DNA from: CAYXRK01 sp964467615
Lineage (GTDB): Bacteria > Hydrogenedentota > Hydrogenedentia > Hydrogenedentales > GCA-2746185
Reading direction: 5' to 3'
Assembly (NCBI GenBank): GCA_964467615.1
Contig: CAYXRK010000117.1
Span: 1 to 14,803 of the forward strand
DNA length: 14,803 nt
The translations under genes were made by a program, and so were the position numbers. Numbering within the stretch: the stretch's first letter is position 1; each line of letters begins with the position of its first letter. Shown in pieces: positions 7,055 to 14,520 of the stretch. Under the pieces are notes generated by a model that had not been told where the DNA came from, made no database searches, and was given only the letters and a program-made list of their open reading frames with translations.

Positions 7055-7330
7055 CGAAAGTTGGCGGCGGCTGTGGACGACCCGAAGTACCACCACAGTA
7101 TCCTCGTGAAGCTTGTATGCAATTCTGTAACGCCGGTGCGGCAGCAAGAAAACACCTTTGGCGAATCCTGGACGAGCGCGGCCAATTCCTGGATTTTCCG
7201 AAATGCGATCAAACAAATCCAGAAGCGTCTCGATAAATTTGTTCGCCGCATCGGGGTTGTCACCAGCTATATATGACCAGATTTCTTCGAGGTCCTGTCC
7301 AGCCTTGGGTCCAATGCGATACTTGGGCAT
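7031..7330 (-). CDS. parE: ParE/RelE-superfamily toxin
   Basis: A 99-residue protein of typical ParE length. The N-terminal strand YRIGPKAGQDLEEIWSYIA, the helix with NPDAANKFIETLLDLFDRI, the ENPGIGRARP turn and the strand HRRYRIAYKL followed by VVLRVVHSRRQL match the family pattern. ParE toxins act on DNA gyrase while related RelE toxins cut mRNA; which applies cannot be told from sequence. The start ATG overlaps the antitoxin stop codon by one base (TAATG), the usual translational coupling of such pairs. The gene converges on the phzF-like gene and the two coding regions share their last 24 bp. All recognisable motifs are present, so the toxin looks intact. Confidence 0.88.
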   Translation of the reverse strand: MPKYRIGPKAGQDLEEIWSYIAGDNPDAANKFIETLLDLFDRISENPGIGRARPGFAKGVFLLPHRRYRIAYKLHEDTVVVLRVVHSRRQLSSEDYFDS

Positions 7331-7605
7331 TAGTGTTGAACGGATCTCAGCAACGCGTTTCCGTTGGCAACTATTCGATCGAATAGCGCCTGACGGTCCT
7401 CGGCGGATTCAATGGTTATCAGCCGCCCGGCCTCGACATCTTCTATTCCCTTCGCGATCTCCTCGCGAAGATATTCCACGTCCTCGGATTGCTCCGAAAG
7501 CAGCCGCAACGCTTCGGCAATCACATCCGCGGCGGATGCGAATTCGCCAGTCGCGATGCGTCGCTCAATGAGTGCAGATTGTTGCGGATCGAGCGTAATG
7601 TTCAT
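7330..7605 (-). CDS. parD: ParD-type ribbon-helix-helix antitoxin
   Basis: A 91-residue protein. Residues 1-36 match the ParD N-terminus: a short beta strand (MNITLDP), then a helix and turn (GEFASAADVIAEALRLL), the ribbon-helix-helix DNA-binding dimer fold. The acidic C-terminal half (37-91) would wrap the toxin. It is the first gene of the pair and ends in TAATG overlap with the ParE-like toxin. A GAAGG motif (7615-7619) lies 9 nt before the ATG. ParD-ParE complexes usually repress their own promoter, which would lie in 7606-7700; I saw no clean operator palindrome there. Confidence 0.88.
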   Translation of the reverse strand: MNITLDPQQSALIERRIATGEFASAADVIAEALRLLSEQSEDVEYLREEIAKGIEDVEAGRLITIESAEDRQALFDRIVANGNALLRSVQH

Positions 7606-7730
7606 GGGTGAGCGCCTTCAATAGCCGCGGATGAGCATATCACAGACCGTTTAGGAGGGACAGTCGGACGAAGCCTAGACCCGCGCGGCGCGAATACTCT
7701 ACGATACCCGCCCGCGTAACGCCCAGGCCC

Positions 7731-7738
7731 AAAGGAGA
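7731..7738 (+). promoter_or_regulatory. Ribosome binding site of dapL
   Basis: AAAGGAGA lies 8 nt before the ATG at 7747 and fixes the start of the aminotransferase gene. No convincing -35/-10 pair was found in the 140 bp shared with the divergent parD promoter region. Confidence 0.75.
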
Positions 7739-7746
7739 CACGCTCG

Positions 7747-8970
7747 ATGGCGACGCTGAACGCGAACTACGCCAAGCTGCAAGCAGGATACTTGTTCCCG
7801 GAGATCGCCCGGCGCACGCGCGAATTTCAGGCCGCGCATCCGGACGCGAAGGTCTTGCGGCTCGGGATCGGCGACACGACGGAGCCGTTGCCGCCCGCCG
7901 TCATCGCCGGCCTGCGTCGTGGCGTGGACCTGCTCGCGTCGCGCGACACCTACACCGGCTACGGCGACGAACAGGGGAACGCGCCGCTGCGCGAGGCAAT
8001 CGTCACGCGCTACGCGGGCTATGGCGCGGCGGTCGAGGCCGACGAGGTGTTCATCAGCGACGGCGCAAAACCCGACTCGGCGAACATCCAATCCATCTTC
8101 GGCTTGAACAGCGTCGTCGCCGTGCAGGACCCGGCCTATCCGGTCTACGTGGACAGCAACGTCATCGGCGGTCATACCGGCGCCGGCAAAAACGGCCAAT
8201 ACGACGGCCTCGTCTACATGCCCTGCACCGAGGCCAACGGGTTCTTTCCGGACGTACCTTCCGGAAAAGTCGATCTCATCTATATATGCAGCCCGAACAA
8301 TCCCACGGGCGCCGTCGCCACGCACGGTCAACTCAAGACCTTTGTGGATTACGCCCGCGCGAATAAGGCCGTCATCATTTTCGATTCGGCCTACGCCGGA
8401 TTCATCACGGACGCGTCGCTGCCGCGTTCGATCTACGAAATCGAAGGCGCGCGCGAATGCGCCATCGAGCTGAACAGTTTCTCGAAGGAAGCCGGGTTCA
8501 CCGGTGTCCGGCTCGGGTGGACCATCGCGCCCAAGTCGCTCGTGTGCGAGGACGGCGAACCCGGCGTCGCGCGGCGCTATTGGCACCGGCGCCAGACGAC
8601 CATGTTCAACGGCGCATCGAACGTCGTGCAGCACGGCGGCCTGGGGGTCCTCACGCCGCAAGGCCAAGCCGAATGCCAAAAGATAATCGCCTACTACATG
8701 GCGAATGCGAAACGCATCCGCGAGGGCCTTCAAGCGATGGGCATGACCTGTTTCGGCGGCGTGAACGCGCCGTACATCTGGCTCAAGACCCCCGGCGGAA
8801 TGCCTTCTTGGGCGTTCTTCGACAAGCTGCTCAACGAGGCGCACGTCGTCGGCACGCCCGGCGCCGGTTTCGGCCCGCACGGCGAAGGGTACTTTCGCTT
8901 CAGCCCGTTCGGCCGCGCCGAAAACGTTGACGCCGCCATCGAGAGCATCCGGACGAAGCTGCGTGTGTAG
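7747..8970 (+). CDS. dapL: LL-diaminopimelate aminotransferase
   Basis: A 407-residue class I/II aminotransferase, close to the usual ~410 of DapL (EC 2.6.1.83). The enzyme converts tetrahydrodipicolinate to LL-diaminopimelate in one PLP- and glutamate-dependent step, bypassing the succinylase/acetylase routes to lysine and peptidoglycan. DapL signatures: N-terminal NANYAKLQAGYLFPEIARR, RLGIGDTTEPLPP (38-50), TYTGYGDEQG (69-78), ISDGAKPDSANIQSIFG (103-119), SPNNPTGAV (182-190), NSFSKEAGFTGVRLGW (243-258) with PLP-binding Lys247, and FRFSPFGR (383-390) with carboxylate-binding Arg384. All key residues are present. It is monocistronic in this window, divergent from parDE and convergent with the DD-carboxypeptidase gene. 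The match is to DapL specifically rather than a general aspartate aminotransferase. Confidence 0.95.
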   Translation: MATLNANYAKLQAGYLFPEIARRTREFQAAHPDAKVLRLGIGDTTEPLPPAVIAGLRRGVDLLASRDTYTGYGDEQGNAPLREAIVTRYAGYGAAVEADEVFISDGAKPDSANIQSIFGLNSVVAVQDPAYPVYVDSNVIGGHTGAGKNGQYDGLVYMPCTEANGFFPDVPSGKVDLIYICSPNNPTGAVATHGQLKTFVDYARANKAVIIFDSAYAGFITDASLPRSIYEIEGARECAIELNSFSKEAGFTGVRLGWTIAPKSLVCEDGEPGVARRYWHRRQTTMFNGASNVVQHGGLGVLTPQGQAECQKIIAYYMANAKRIREGLQAMGMTCFGGVNAPYIWLKTPGGMPSWAFFDKLLNEAHVVGTPGAGFGPHGEGYFRFSPFGRAENVDAAIESIRTKLRV

Positions 8971-8991
8971 TGCGCCGCGTTCGCTCGCCTC

Positions 8992-9020
8992 TCTCAGTAC
9001 GTCTTCGCGTCGCGCTGAGA
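8992..9020. terminator. Hairpin between convergent genes, possible bidirectional terminator
   Basis: TCTCAG (8992-8997) and CTGAGA (9015-9020) are perfect 6-bp arms; the stem can extend inward with a G-U and two G-C pairs. It sits in the 58 bp between the convergent dapL and DD-carboxypeptidase stops. There is no T-run on either strand, so termination is inferred from position more than from structure. Confidence 0.35.
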
Positions 9021-9028
9021 TACGCGGA

Positions 9029-9877
9029 TTAGTCGTCCCCCGCGTATGCGTTCGCAGGTTTCCCGAGCGCGTTCTCGAGCATTTCTTGCGCGGCCCGGAA
9101 TCGTCCGTTAAAACTTTCATGCCCCATCACCACGGCGATTACGCGGCGTCCGTTTCGTTCGGCGGTCGCCGTCACGCAATACCCCGAGGCGCGGATATAC
9201 CCCGTCTTGAGTCCGTCGCACTCCGGGACCCGCCACAAGAGTTTGTTCGTGTTGTATTCCGTGGCGTCGCCATGGCGAAATGAAAACTCTCGGACCTGCG
9301 TCCAGTCCAAGACCTTCGAATGGCGAACGCACGCGCGCGCCAGGAGCGCCATGTCCCGCGCCGTTGTTCGGTCGGGGGCCACGCCATCGTCCGGTGGAAG
9401 TCCATGCACGCTGTTGAAGCGCGTGTCCACCATTCCCAAACTCGCCACCCGCGCATTTACCGCCTCGAGATAATCGTCCTCGTTTCCCCAAAGTCCCTCC
9501 GCGATCGCCATCGCCGCGTCGTTCGCGGACGCCACCGCCACCGCCTGCATCAGGTGCTCCAGCGGATACGTCTCTCCCGCGCGCAAGAAAACCTGCGAGC
9601 CCCCCATGTGTTCCGCGTGACGCGACGCGGTGATCGGGTCCTCCCAAGACCACTCCCTCGCCTCGACGCCCTCGGTGACTAGCAAAAACAACATCATCTT
9701 CACCATGCTTGCCGGAGGGCGTACCACGGTCGCGTTGCCGGAAGACAAGACCTTCCCCGTCGCCGCGTCGATACATATCGTGCTGACCTCGCTCGGGCCA
9801 TTCGCCGCCGAGACCGCGATAGTTCCTGCCGCGACAAGCGCTGTTAACAGTCCCACGTGCGTTCCCCCCTTTCGCAA
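9029..9877 (-). CDS. Serine-type D-alanyl-D-alanine carboxypeptidase (S11, DacF/PBP5-like, short form)
   Basis: A 282-residue penicillin-binding protein with the three active-site motifs: S57-M-V-K60 (nucleophile Ser57), S117-A-N119 and K224-T-G226. It trims the terminal D-Ala from peptidoglycan stem peptides. An N-terminal signal sequence (about 1-25) exports it. The protein ends soon after the catalytic domain, so the C-terminal beta domain and membrane-anchoring helix of PBP5 are missing. The start is ambiguous: TTG at 9877 gives a signal peptide with Arg-Lys at its front, whereas GTG at 9856 has an AAAGGGGGG tract about 7 nt upstream. The gene begins only 18 bp after the histidine-kinase stop, suggesting co-transcription. 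A D-alanyl-D-alanine endopeptidase activity is also possible in this family. Confidence 0.92.
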   Translation of the reverse strand: MRKGGTHVGLLTALVAAGTIAVSAANGPSEVSTICIDAATGKVLSSGNATVVRPPASMVKMMLFLLVTEGVEAREWSWEDPITASRHAEHMGGSQVFLRAGETYPLEHLMQAVAVASANDAAMAIAEGLWGNEDDYLEAVNARVASLGMVDTRFNSVHGLPPDDGVAPDRTTARDMALLARACVRHSKVLDWTQVREFSFRHGDATEYNTNKLLWRVPECDGLKTGYIRASGYCVTATAERNGRRVIAVVMGHESFNGRFRAAQEMLENALGKPANAYAGDD

Positions 9878-9895
9878 TTGTGGCTACCTGTCGTT

Positions 9896-12274
9896 TCAAG
9901 CCGATTGTGGTTGACGGGCGAGCCGTCCCCCTGATGGTTCAGGAATCAAGAAGCGAATCTGTTCCATCAGCGCCTCGCCCGTGAACGGTTTTTCGAGTTG
10001 GATCACTCCGTCCAGTAACCGAATCTGTCCGTGTTCTCCGGATTCGCCCCTGGTTGCGAGAAAGATCACTGGAATTTCCGTCGTCTCCGCGTCTTCTTTC
10101 AAGTGAGTCAACACTTCCTCTCCCGAAGTGTCGGGTAGCGTCTCATCGAGAATGATTAGGCCGGGTTTTGCCGTTCGAGCGGTGTCGATGCAGACTTTCC
10201 CAGTCCGCGCATCCAACGCCTTTCCCCCGGATCGCGTTACGAGTTCGGCAAGCGCTTCTCTGAAGCCGAGTTGTCCGTGGGCGACTACGATGCGCAACTC
10301 ATCGAGTTCGCCGTCGATCGCCGCCGCAGAGGAGAAAGCGCCGTCGTTGAGCGTGACCGTAAACGTACTTCCCCTGCCCACTTCGCTTGCGACCTCAATA
10401 TGACCGCCGTGCGCCTCCACGATGTGCTTGGCGATGGAAAGTCCGATACCCGTGCCCTGATAATGGCGCGTCATCGAGTCGTCTACCTGATAGAATTTCT
10501 TGAACACGCTTTCGAGGTGCTCGTCCGCGATACCGATCCCCGTGTCCGTCACTGAAAAAACGACATCTCGTTCGCGAAGTATCTGCGCGCGTACCTGCAC
10601 GTGCGCGCCCTCGGGGCTGAACTTGATCGCATTCGACAGCAGAATCGTGAGCACTTGGCATACCTTCTCCCGGTCTCCCCAACAATGGGGAAGCGCTTCG
10701 TCCACGAACACCGAGATCGTGATGTCCTTCTGCATCGCATCCGGCTGGGCCGATGCAACGCATTCTTCCACGACCCGCGAGGGACTGAACAACGTGCGAT
10801 AAATCCGCACGCCCCGCAACTCCATCCGGCTCGATTCGATCATTTCATTGATCAACCGATGCAGCCGTTCCGCGTTCCGCGCCATGACCGCGAGCGCACC
10901 CTTTTGCGGACCGCTAACCGGGCCGAGCGACCCCGTTTCGTACATCTCGAGGTAGCCTTCAATGGTACTCAACGGCGTTCGCAGTTCGTGGCTTACGTTC
11001 GAGAGAAAAACGTCCTTGGCCTCGTCCAATTCACGAAGCTCTTCATTGGCCCGCTCGAGTTGGCGCGCACGCACTTCAATCTGCCGCTGCATCTCTTTCA
11101 GCTCCGAAACATCCGTCACCACGATCGAATACCGCGAGTCCTGGTCCTCGTGTTCTTCCACTGGCGCGATCGAAAGTTTCACCGGGAGGGGGACCCCGTC
11201 CGCCCGCAACAAGGAGTACTCCTGATCCGACGAGGAACGGCTCCCGATTCTTCCACCCTCGAGCGCGCGCCGCAGCCGCTCCCGCCCGTCGCCCTCGACG
11301 TAGTCCAACAGCGGCCGGCCGCAGGCTTCGTCTTTGGCCGTGCGCACCAATTCACAAAAACGCGCGTTCGCAAAATGGATAGTATGGTCCCGCCTCAACG
11401 TGACGAAACCCTCATTCATGTGGACCAGCAACTCCCGCAACTGATCTTCGCTCTCACGAAGCTTCTTCGTTTGTTCGTCTACTCTGCGCTGCAGATCGCG
11501 GGCGTATTCTTCCAACTGCTTCGCCATTCGCTCGCGTTCGGTGATGTCGCGCACGGTCGCCAGCGCGCCCGCGAACCTTCCCCGGCGATCGTAAATGGGT
11601 GTACCGTTCACCCAAAACTCGCGCGTTTCCTTTCCCTCGGGCGCCCACGAAATCTTGTATTCCGACGCCACCCCCATCGCCCGCTTGCTCGAGTGTTCCG
11701 CCATCGTCTCGGCGCCCAACTCGCGCGCCAGCGCGAAGGCCTCTTTGCCGATAAGGTCATTCTCCGTTAGGCCGGTCATATCCAGATAACTCTGATTTAC
11801 GAGCATGATTCGCCCGTCCGGGCCTACCAGAATGAACCCCTCCGCCATGTGCTCCGCGATGTGTCGAAATCGTTCGCTTACCTCGTCAATGACCGCCTGC
11901 GAACGAATCACCGAAAATAGCAGCGCCACCAGGCCCACCAAGAGGCTGACCATGCCTAGAATTTGGGAGGTCCGGCCGACCTGCTCGGAGACCATCTCCG
12001 AGGCGACGAGATTCTCCGTTAGACCGGACACCGTCGCCACCGCCCCGATCACCAGCATCAACATTCCGACCAGGATCAGGAAGCGCTGGCCGCCCGCCGT
12101 CTCGTATCGCGCCAGGGCTGACCCACACGCCACCAACGGCACGCCCAAACACAGCAAAACAACGACGCCCTGAAGCACAGGGTCTTCATCGAGGGTCGTC
12201 GAGAACAACACCCCCGAGAGGCCCAGCATGATGGGCACGAGATAATACGGCGCGTGACGCCGAAGACCCTTCAC
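9896..12274 (-). CDS. Membrane hybrid sensor histidine kinase with two PAS domains and degenerate receiver
   Basis: A 792-residue protein. Four N-terminal hydrophobic segments (about 11-28, 33-54, 65-84, 105-123) leave almost no periplasmic domain. PAS1 (133-246) ends in VRDITERERM and is followed by a coiled coil. PAS2 spans 278-392. HisKA has the H box SNVSHELRTPL with phospho-acceptor His429. The ATPase domain has the N box (Asn548 in LLSNAIKFSP), DTGIGI (577-582) and GTGIGLSIAK (607-616). A C-terminal receiver (658-778) has phospho-acceptor Asp710, Thr741 and Lys762, but the acidic pair expected at the end of its first strand is Ala665-His666. The start is unusual: GTG at 12274 lies 15 nt from a strong AGGAGGAG (12290-12297), whereas an in-frame ATT at 12283 is 6 nt away. 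The gene lies 90 bp downstream of the helicase gene and 18 bp upstream of the carboxypeptidase gene. No separate response regulator is in the window. Confidence 0.93.
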   Translation of the reverse strand: MKGLRRHAPYYLVPIMLGLSGVLFSTTLDEDPVLQGVVVLLCLGVPLVACGSALARYETAGGQRFLILVGMLMLVIGAVATVSGLTENLVASEMVSEQVGRTSQILGMVSLLVGLVALLFSVIRSQAVIDEVSERFRHIAEHMAEGFILVGPDGRIMLVNQSYLDMTGLTENDLIGKEAFALARELGAETMAEHSSKRAMGVASEYKISWAPEGKETREFWVNGTPIYDRRGRFAGALATVRDITERERMAKQLEEYARDLQRRVDEQTKKLRESEDQLRELLVHMNEGFVTLRRDHTIHFANARFCELVRTAKDEACGRPLLDYVEGDGRERLRRALEGGRIGSRSSSDQEYSLLRADGVPLPVKLSIAPVEEHEDQDSRYSIVVTDVSELKEMQRQIEVRARQLERANEELRELDEAKDVFLSNVSHELRTPLSTIEGYLEMYETGSLGPVSGPQKGALAVMARNAERLHRLINEMIESSRMELRGVRIYRTLFSPSRVVEECVASAQPDAMQKDITISVFVDEALPHCWGDREKVCQVLTILLSNAIKFSPEGAHVQVRAQILRERDVVFSVTDTGIGIADEHLESVFKKFYQVDDSMTRHYQGTGIGLSIAKHIVEAHGGHIEVASEVGRGSTFTVTLNDGAFSSAAAIDGELDELRIVVAHGQLGFREALAELVTRSGGKALDARTGKVCIDTARTAKPGLIILDETLPDTSGEEVLTHLKEDAETTEIPVIFLATRGESGEHGQIRLLDGVIQLEKPFTGEALMEQIRFLIPEPSGGRLARQPQSA

Positions 12275-12289
12275 CGTCCGAATTGCACG

Positions 12290-12297
12290 CTCCTCCT
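12290..12297 (-). promoter_or_regulatory. Strong Shine-Dalgarno upstream of the histidine kinase, unusually placed
   Basis: On the minus strand AGGAGGAG is 15 nt from the GTG at 12274 but 6 nt from an in-frame ATT at 12283 (codons ATT CGG ACG GTG AAG). Either the kinase starts at ATT, a rare but known initiator, or the GTG is used with an extended spacer. Confidence 0.5.
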
Positions 12298-12364
12298 ACT
12301 ACCAGTTGTGGTGGCGCCTTCCCCGGAGATCCGCTGAAAGTATCTCACGAACCTCCTCGAAGCC

Positions 12365-14410
12365 TCAACGAACTACCGGGGCGCGGCCCTTTCTCGGGCG
12401 CTTCGCCGCCTGATTCGGCGAGGGGGGAGGCGGGTCCGGTGTCTCCCGGTGCGCGTAGGGGCGTTTTCGAAGCAACTCGGCTGGGATTTCGTGCAGAAAT
12501 CTGCTGGTCGTTGACACTCGATCCTTGCCATGTCGATGTCTTGAAAGTGCCTCGAAGATGGTGAGGTGACGTTTCGCCCGAGTAAGCGCGACGTAGAATA
12601 AGCGGCGCTCTTCTTCAAGCTCGGCGGGCGTGACGCTCTTGTGGTGCGGGATCATTCCTTCTTCCGCCCCCACAATAAATACGAAGGAATATTCGAGACC
12701 TTTTGCGCCGTGAATCGTCGTCAAAGTGACTTCGTTTTGCCCGGAACGCTCCTTGGAATCCCTCCCGGGCGCTTGGTTCAGCGCGGATTCGTCCAGGAAA
12801 TCCCGCAAACTCGCCTTCGGCGCCGTCTCTTCGTACTTGTTGATTGATCGAAGTACGGCTTCTACGTTTTCCCAGCGAAACGCTTCTTGCTCGGGTGATT
12901 TTGACGTGCGCGTCAGCTCGTCGCGGTAGCCGATGTCGCGCACCAAGTCGCGCGCGATGTCGTCGAGACGATGTCCGCCGTCCTTGACTCGGTCGCGGTA
13001 GTGTGCCATGAGCCCGAGAAACGACCGTACACCGTTTTCCGCCTGGCCCGTGATCCGCGATGTCTTGAGCGCCTCGGCCATCGCCTGACCGAATGAGCAC
13101 CGCTTCTCGCGGCAGATGTCGTGGACGAGGTGGAGTGTCGCGTCGCCGATGCCGCGCCGCGGGACGTTGACGATCCGGAGAAACGCCGCCTCGTCGCGCG
13201 GGTTCACGAGCAGCTTGAGGTACGCGACCACATCGCGCACCTCCGCGCGATCATAAAACTCCTGCCCGCCCACTACGACATACGGAATGCCCGCGGTCCG
13301 CATCGCGATTTCTATCGGGCGTGATTGCGTGTTCGAGCGGTACAGGACGGCGAACTCGCCGTGATCCGCGCCGGTCTGGGCTTGGATGTGCTGGAGCCAC
13401 TCGACAATCACGCTCGCCTCGTGATCGTCGTCGCCCGTGATGATCCAATCGATTGGCCGCCCTTCGCCGCCCTCCGCGCGCATGGCTTTTGTGCGCCGAT
13501 GCCGGTTGTTCCGGATGACGCCGTTCGCCGCGCGCAGAATCAACGGCGTCGAGCGGTAGTTGCGGTCGAGCGTAACGATTTTCGCGCCGGGAAAGTCGCG
13601 TTCGAACGATAGTATCTTGCCCACGTCCGCGCCGCGCCACCCGTAGATCGACTGGTCGTCATCCCCGACGACGCACACGTTTCGCCGTTCGCCCGCCAGC
13701 GCGTGCACCAGTGTGTACTGCACCGCGTTCGTATCCTGATACTCGTCGACGAGCAGGAACCGGAAGCGCTCGCGATACGCATCGAGCACCTCCGGGTGCC
13801 CCTTCCAAAGCCGGACCGTAAACCGCAACAGGTCGTCGAAATCGAGCGCGTTCGCCGCGCGCAACGCCGACTCATACCGCTGATACACCTCCGGCAGATA
13901 CGTTGCGTACTTGTCGTTTGCGTCCGCGGCGAATTTCGGCTCCTTGTCCACCGACTTGAGCAGGCTGATCGACTCTTTGAGCATCGGCGCGCTGAACGAT
14001 TCGCGCACGCCCTCGAGGTCGCTCAACACGCGCCGCAGCAGCGTGTACGTGTCGCCCTCGCCGGAGACGGTGAAATTCCGCCGGTAGCCGAGCCGCTCGA
14101 TGTGCTCGCGCAGCACCGTCAAGCAGAACGCATGGAACGTCGAGATGAGGACGCGCTTCGCTGCATCGTGTCCGATCAGCGCGCCGACGCGTTCGCGCAT
14201 CTCGCGCGCGGCCTTGTTCGTGAACGTCACCGCGAGGACCTGCTCAGGCTCGGCCTCGCCCGTGCCGATGAGATACGCGATGCGCCGGGTCACCACGCGC
14301 GTCTTGCCGCTGCCCGCTCCCGCCAACACCAACAACGGCCCTTCGACATGCTCGACGGCGGCACGCTGCTCGGGATTCAACTCCCCCAGAAATCGTTCCG
14401 CGCCCCCCAC
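12365..14410 (-). CDS. UvrD/Rep/PcrA-family superfamily 1A DNA helicase
   Basis: A 681-residue ATP-dependent 3'-5' DNA helicase. From the chosen start: Q motif LNPEQRAAV (11-19); Walker A AGAGSGKT with Lys36 (30-37); motif Ia TFTNKAAREM (62-71); motif II LLVDEYQDTN (219-228); motif III VVGDDDQSIYGWRGAD (248-263); motif IV region TLDRNYRS (280-287); motif V TIHGAKGLEY (565-574); motif VI LFYVALTRAKRHL (604-616). The 2B-region sequence and length resemble Rep and PcrA, which act in replication restart and repair. The C-terminal tail (~650-681) is Pro/basic-rich and lacks the Tudor-like end of PcrA. The GTG at 14410 is preferred because GGGGGAG precedes it by 4 nt. A TATAAT (14446-14451) would start transcription only a few bases before the alternative TTG at 14437, leaving that codon almost no leader. 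It is probably the first gene of a run with the kinase and carboxypeptidase, though a 90-bp gap follows. Confidence 0.94.
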   Translation of the reverse strand: MGGAERFLGELNPEQRAAVEHVEGPLLVLAGAGSGKTRVVTRRIAYLIGTGEAEPEQVLAVTFTNKAAREMRERVGALIGHDAAKRVLISTFHAFCLTVLREHIERLGYRRNFTVSGEGDTYTLLRRVLSDLEGVRESFSAPMLKESISLLKSVDKEPKFAADANDKYATYLPEVYQRYESALRAANALDFDDLLRFTVRLWKGHPEVLDAYRERFRFLLVDEYQDTNAVQYTLVHALAGERRNVCVVGDDDQSIYGWRGADVGKILSFERDFPGAKIVTLDRNYRSTPLILRAANGVIRNNRHRRTKAMRAEGGEGRPIDWIITGDDDHEASVIVEWLQHIQAQTGADHGEFAVLYRSNTQSRPIEIAMRTAGIPYVVVGGQEFYDRAEVRDVVAYLKLLVNPRDEAAFLRIVNVPRRGIGDATLHLVHDICREKRCSFGQAMAEALKTSRITGQAENGVRSFLGLMAHYRDRVKDGGHRLDDIARDLVRDIGYRDELTRTSKSPEQEAFRWENVEAVLRSINKYEETAPKASLRDFLDESALNQAPGRDSKERSGQNEVTLTTIHGAKGLEYSFVFIVGAEEGMIPHHKSVTPAELEEERRLFYVALTRAKRHLTIFEALSRHRHGKDRVSTTSRFLHEIPAELLRKRPYAHRETPDPPPPSPNQAAKRPRKGRAPVVR

Positions 14411-14445
14411 GGCACTCCCCCGCGCCCGCCCACCCAAGGCGCGGG

Positions 14446-14451
14446 ATTATA
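14446..14451 (-). promoter_or_regulatory. -10 box (TATAAT) of the helicase promoter
   Basis: A perfect TATAAT on the minus strand lies 35 bp before the GTG at 14410. No good -35 hexamer is seen at 16-18 bp upstream. Initiation would be expected around 14438-14440, which favours the 14410 translation start over the TTG at 14437. Confidence 0.45.
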
Positions 14452-14520
14452 GCAACCTCCAAACCGTGGCGCGGTTGTGTGCAAGATCAGGAGCTACATG
14501 TTCGAACGGTACTGCCAGAG

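Noticed and set aside
7699..9120. Long open frame on the minus strand opposite dapL (473 codons).
   Set aside because: It is antisense to a clear DapL gene, rich in Arg/Val/Ala/Asp as expected for the complement of high-GC coding sequence, and shows no domain motif.
9117..9899. 260-codon minus-strand frame overlapping the carboxypeptidase gene.
   Set aside because: It is a same-strand frame-shifted reading of the carboxypeptidase with Gly/Arg-rich composition; the SxxK, SxN and KTG motifs lie only in the accepted frame.
10601..11770. Open frame of 389 codons on the plus strand inside the histidine kinase gene.
   Set aside because: It is a complement-strand shadow of the kinase, with Arg/His/Phe-rich composition and no recognisable motif or ribosome binding site.
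13703..14452. 249-codon plus-strand frame opposite the helicase gene.
   Set aside because: It is antisense to conserved helicase motifs and Arg/Leu/Ala-rich, as expected of a shadow.
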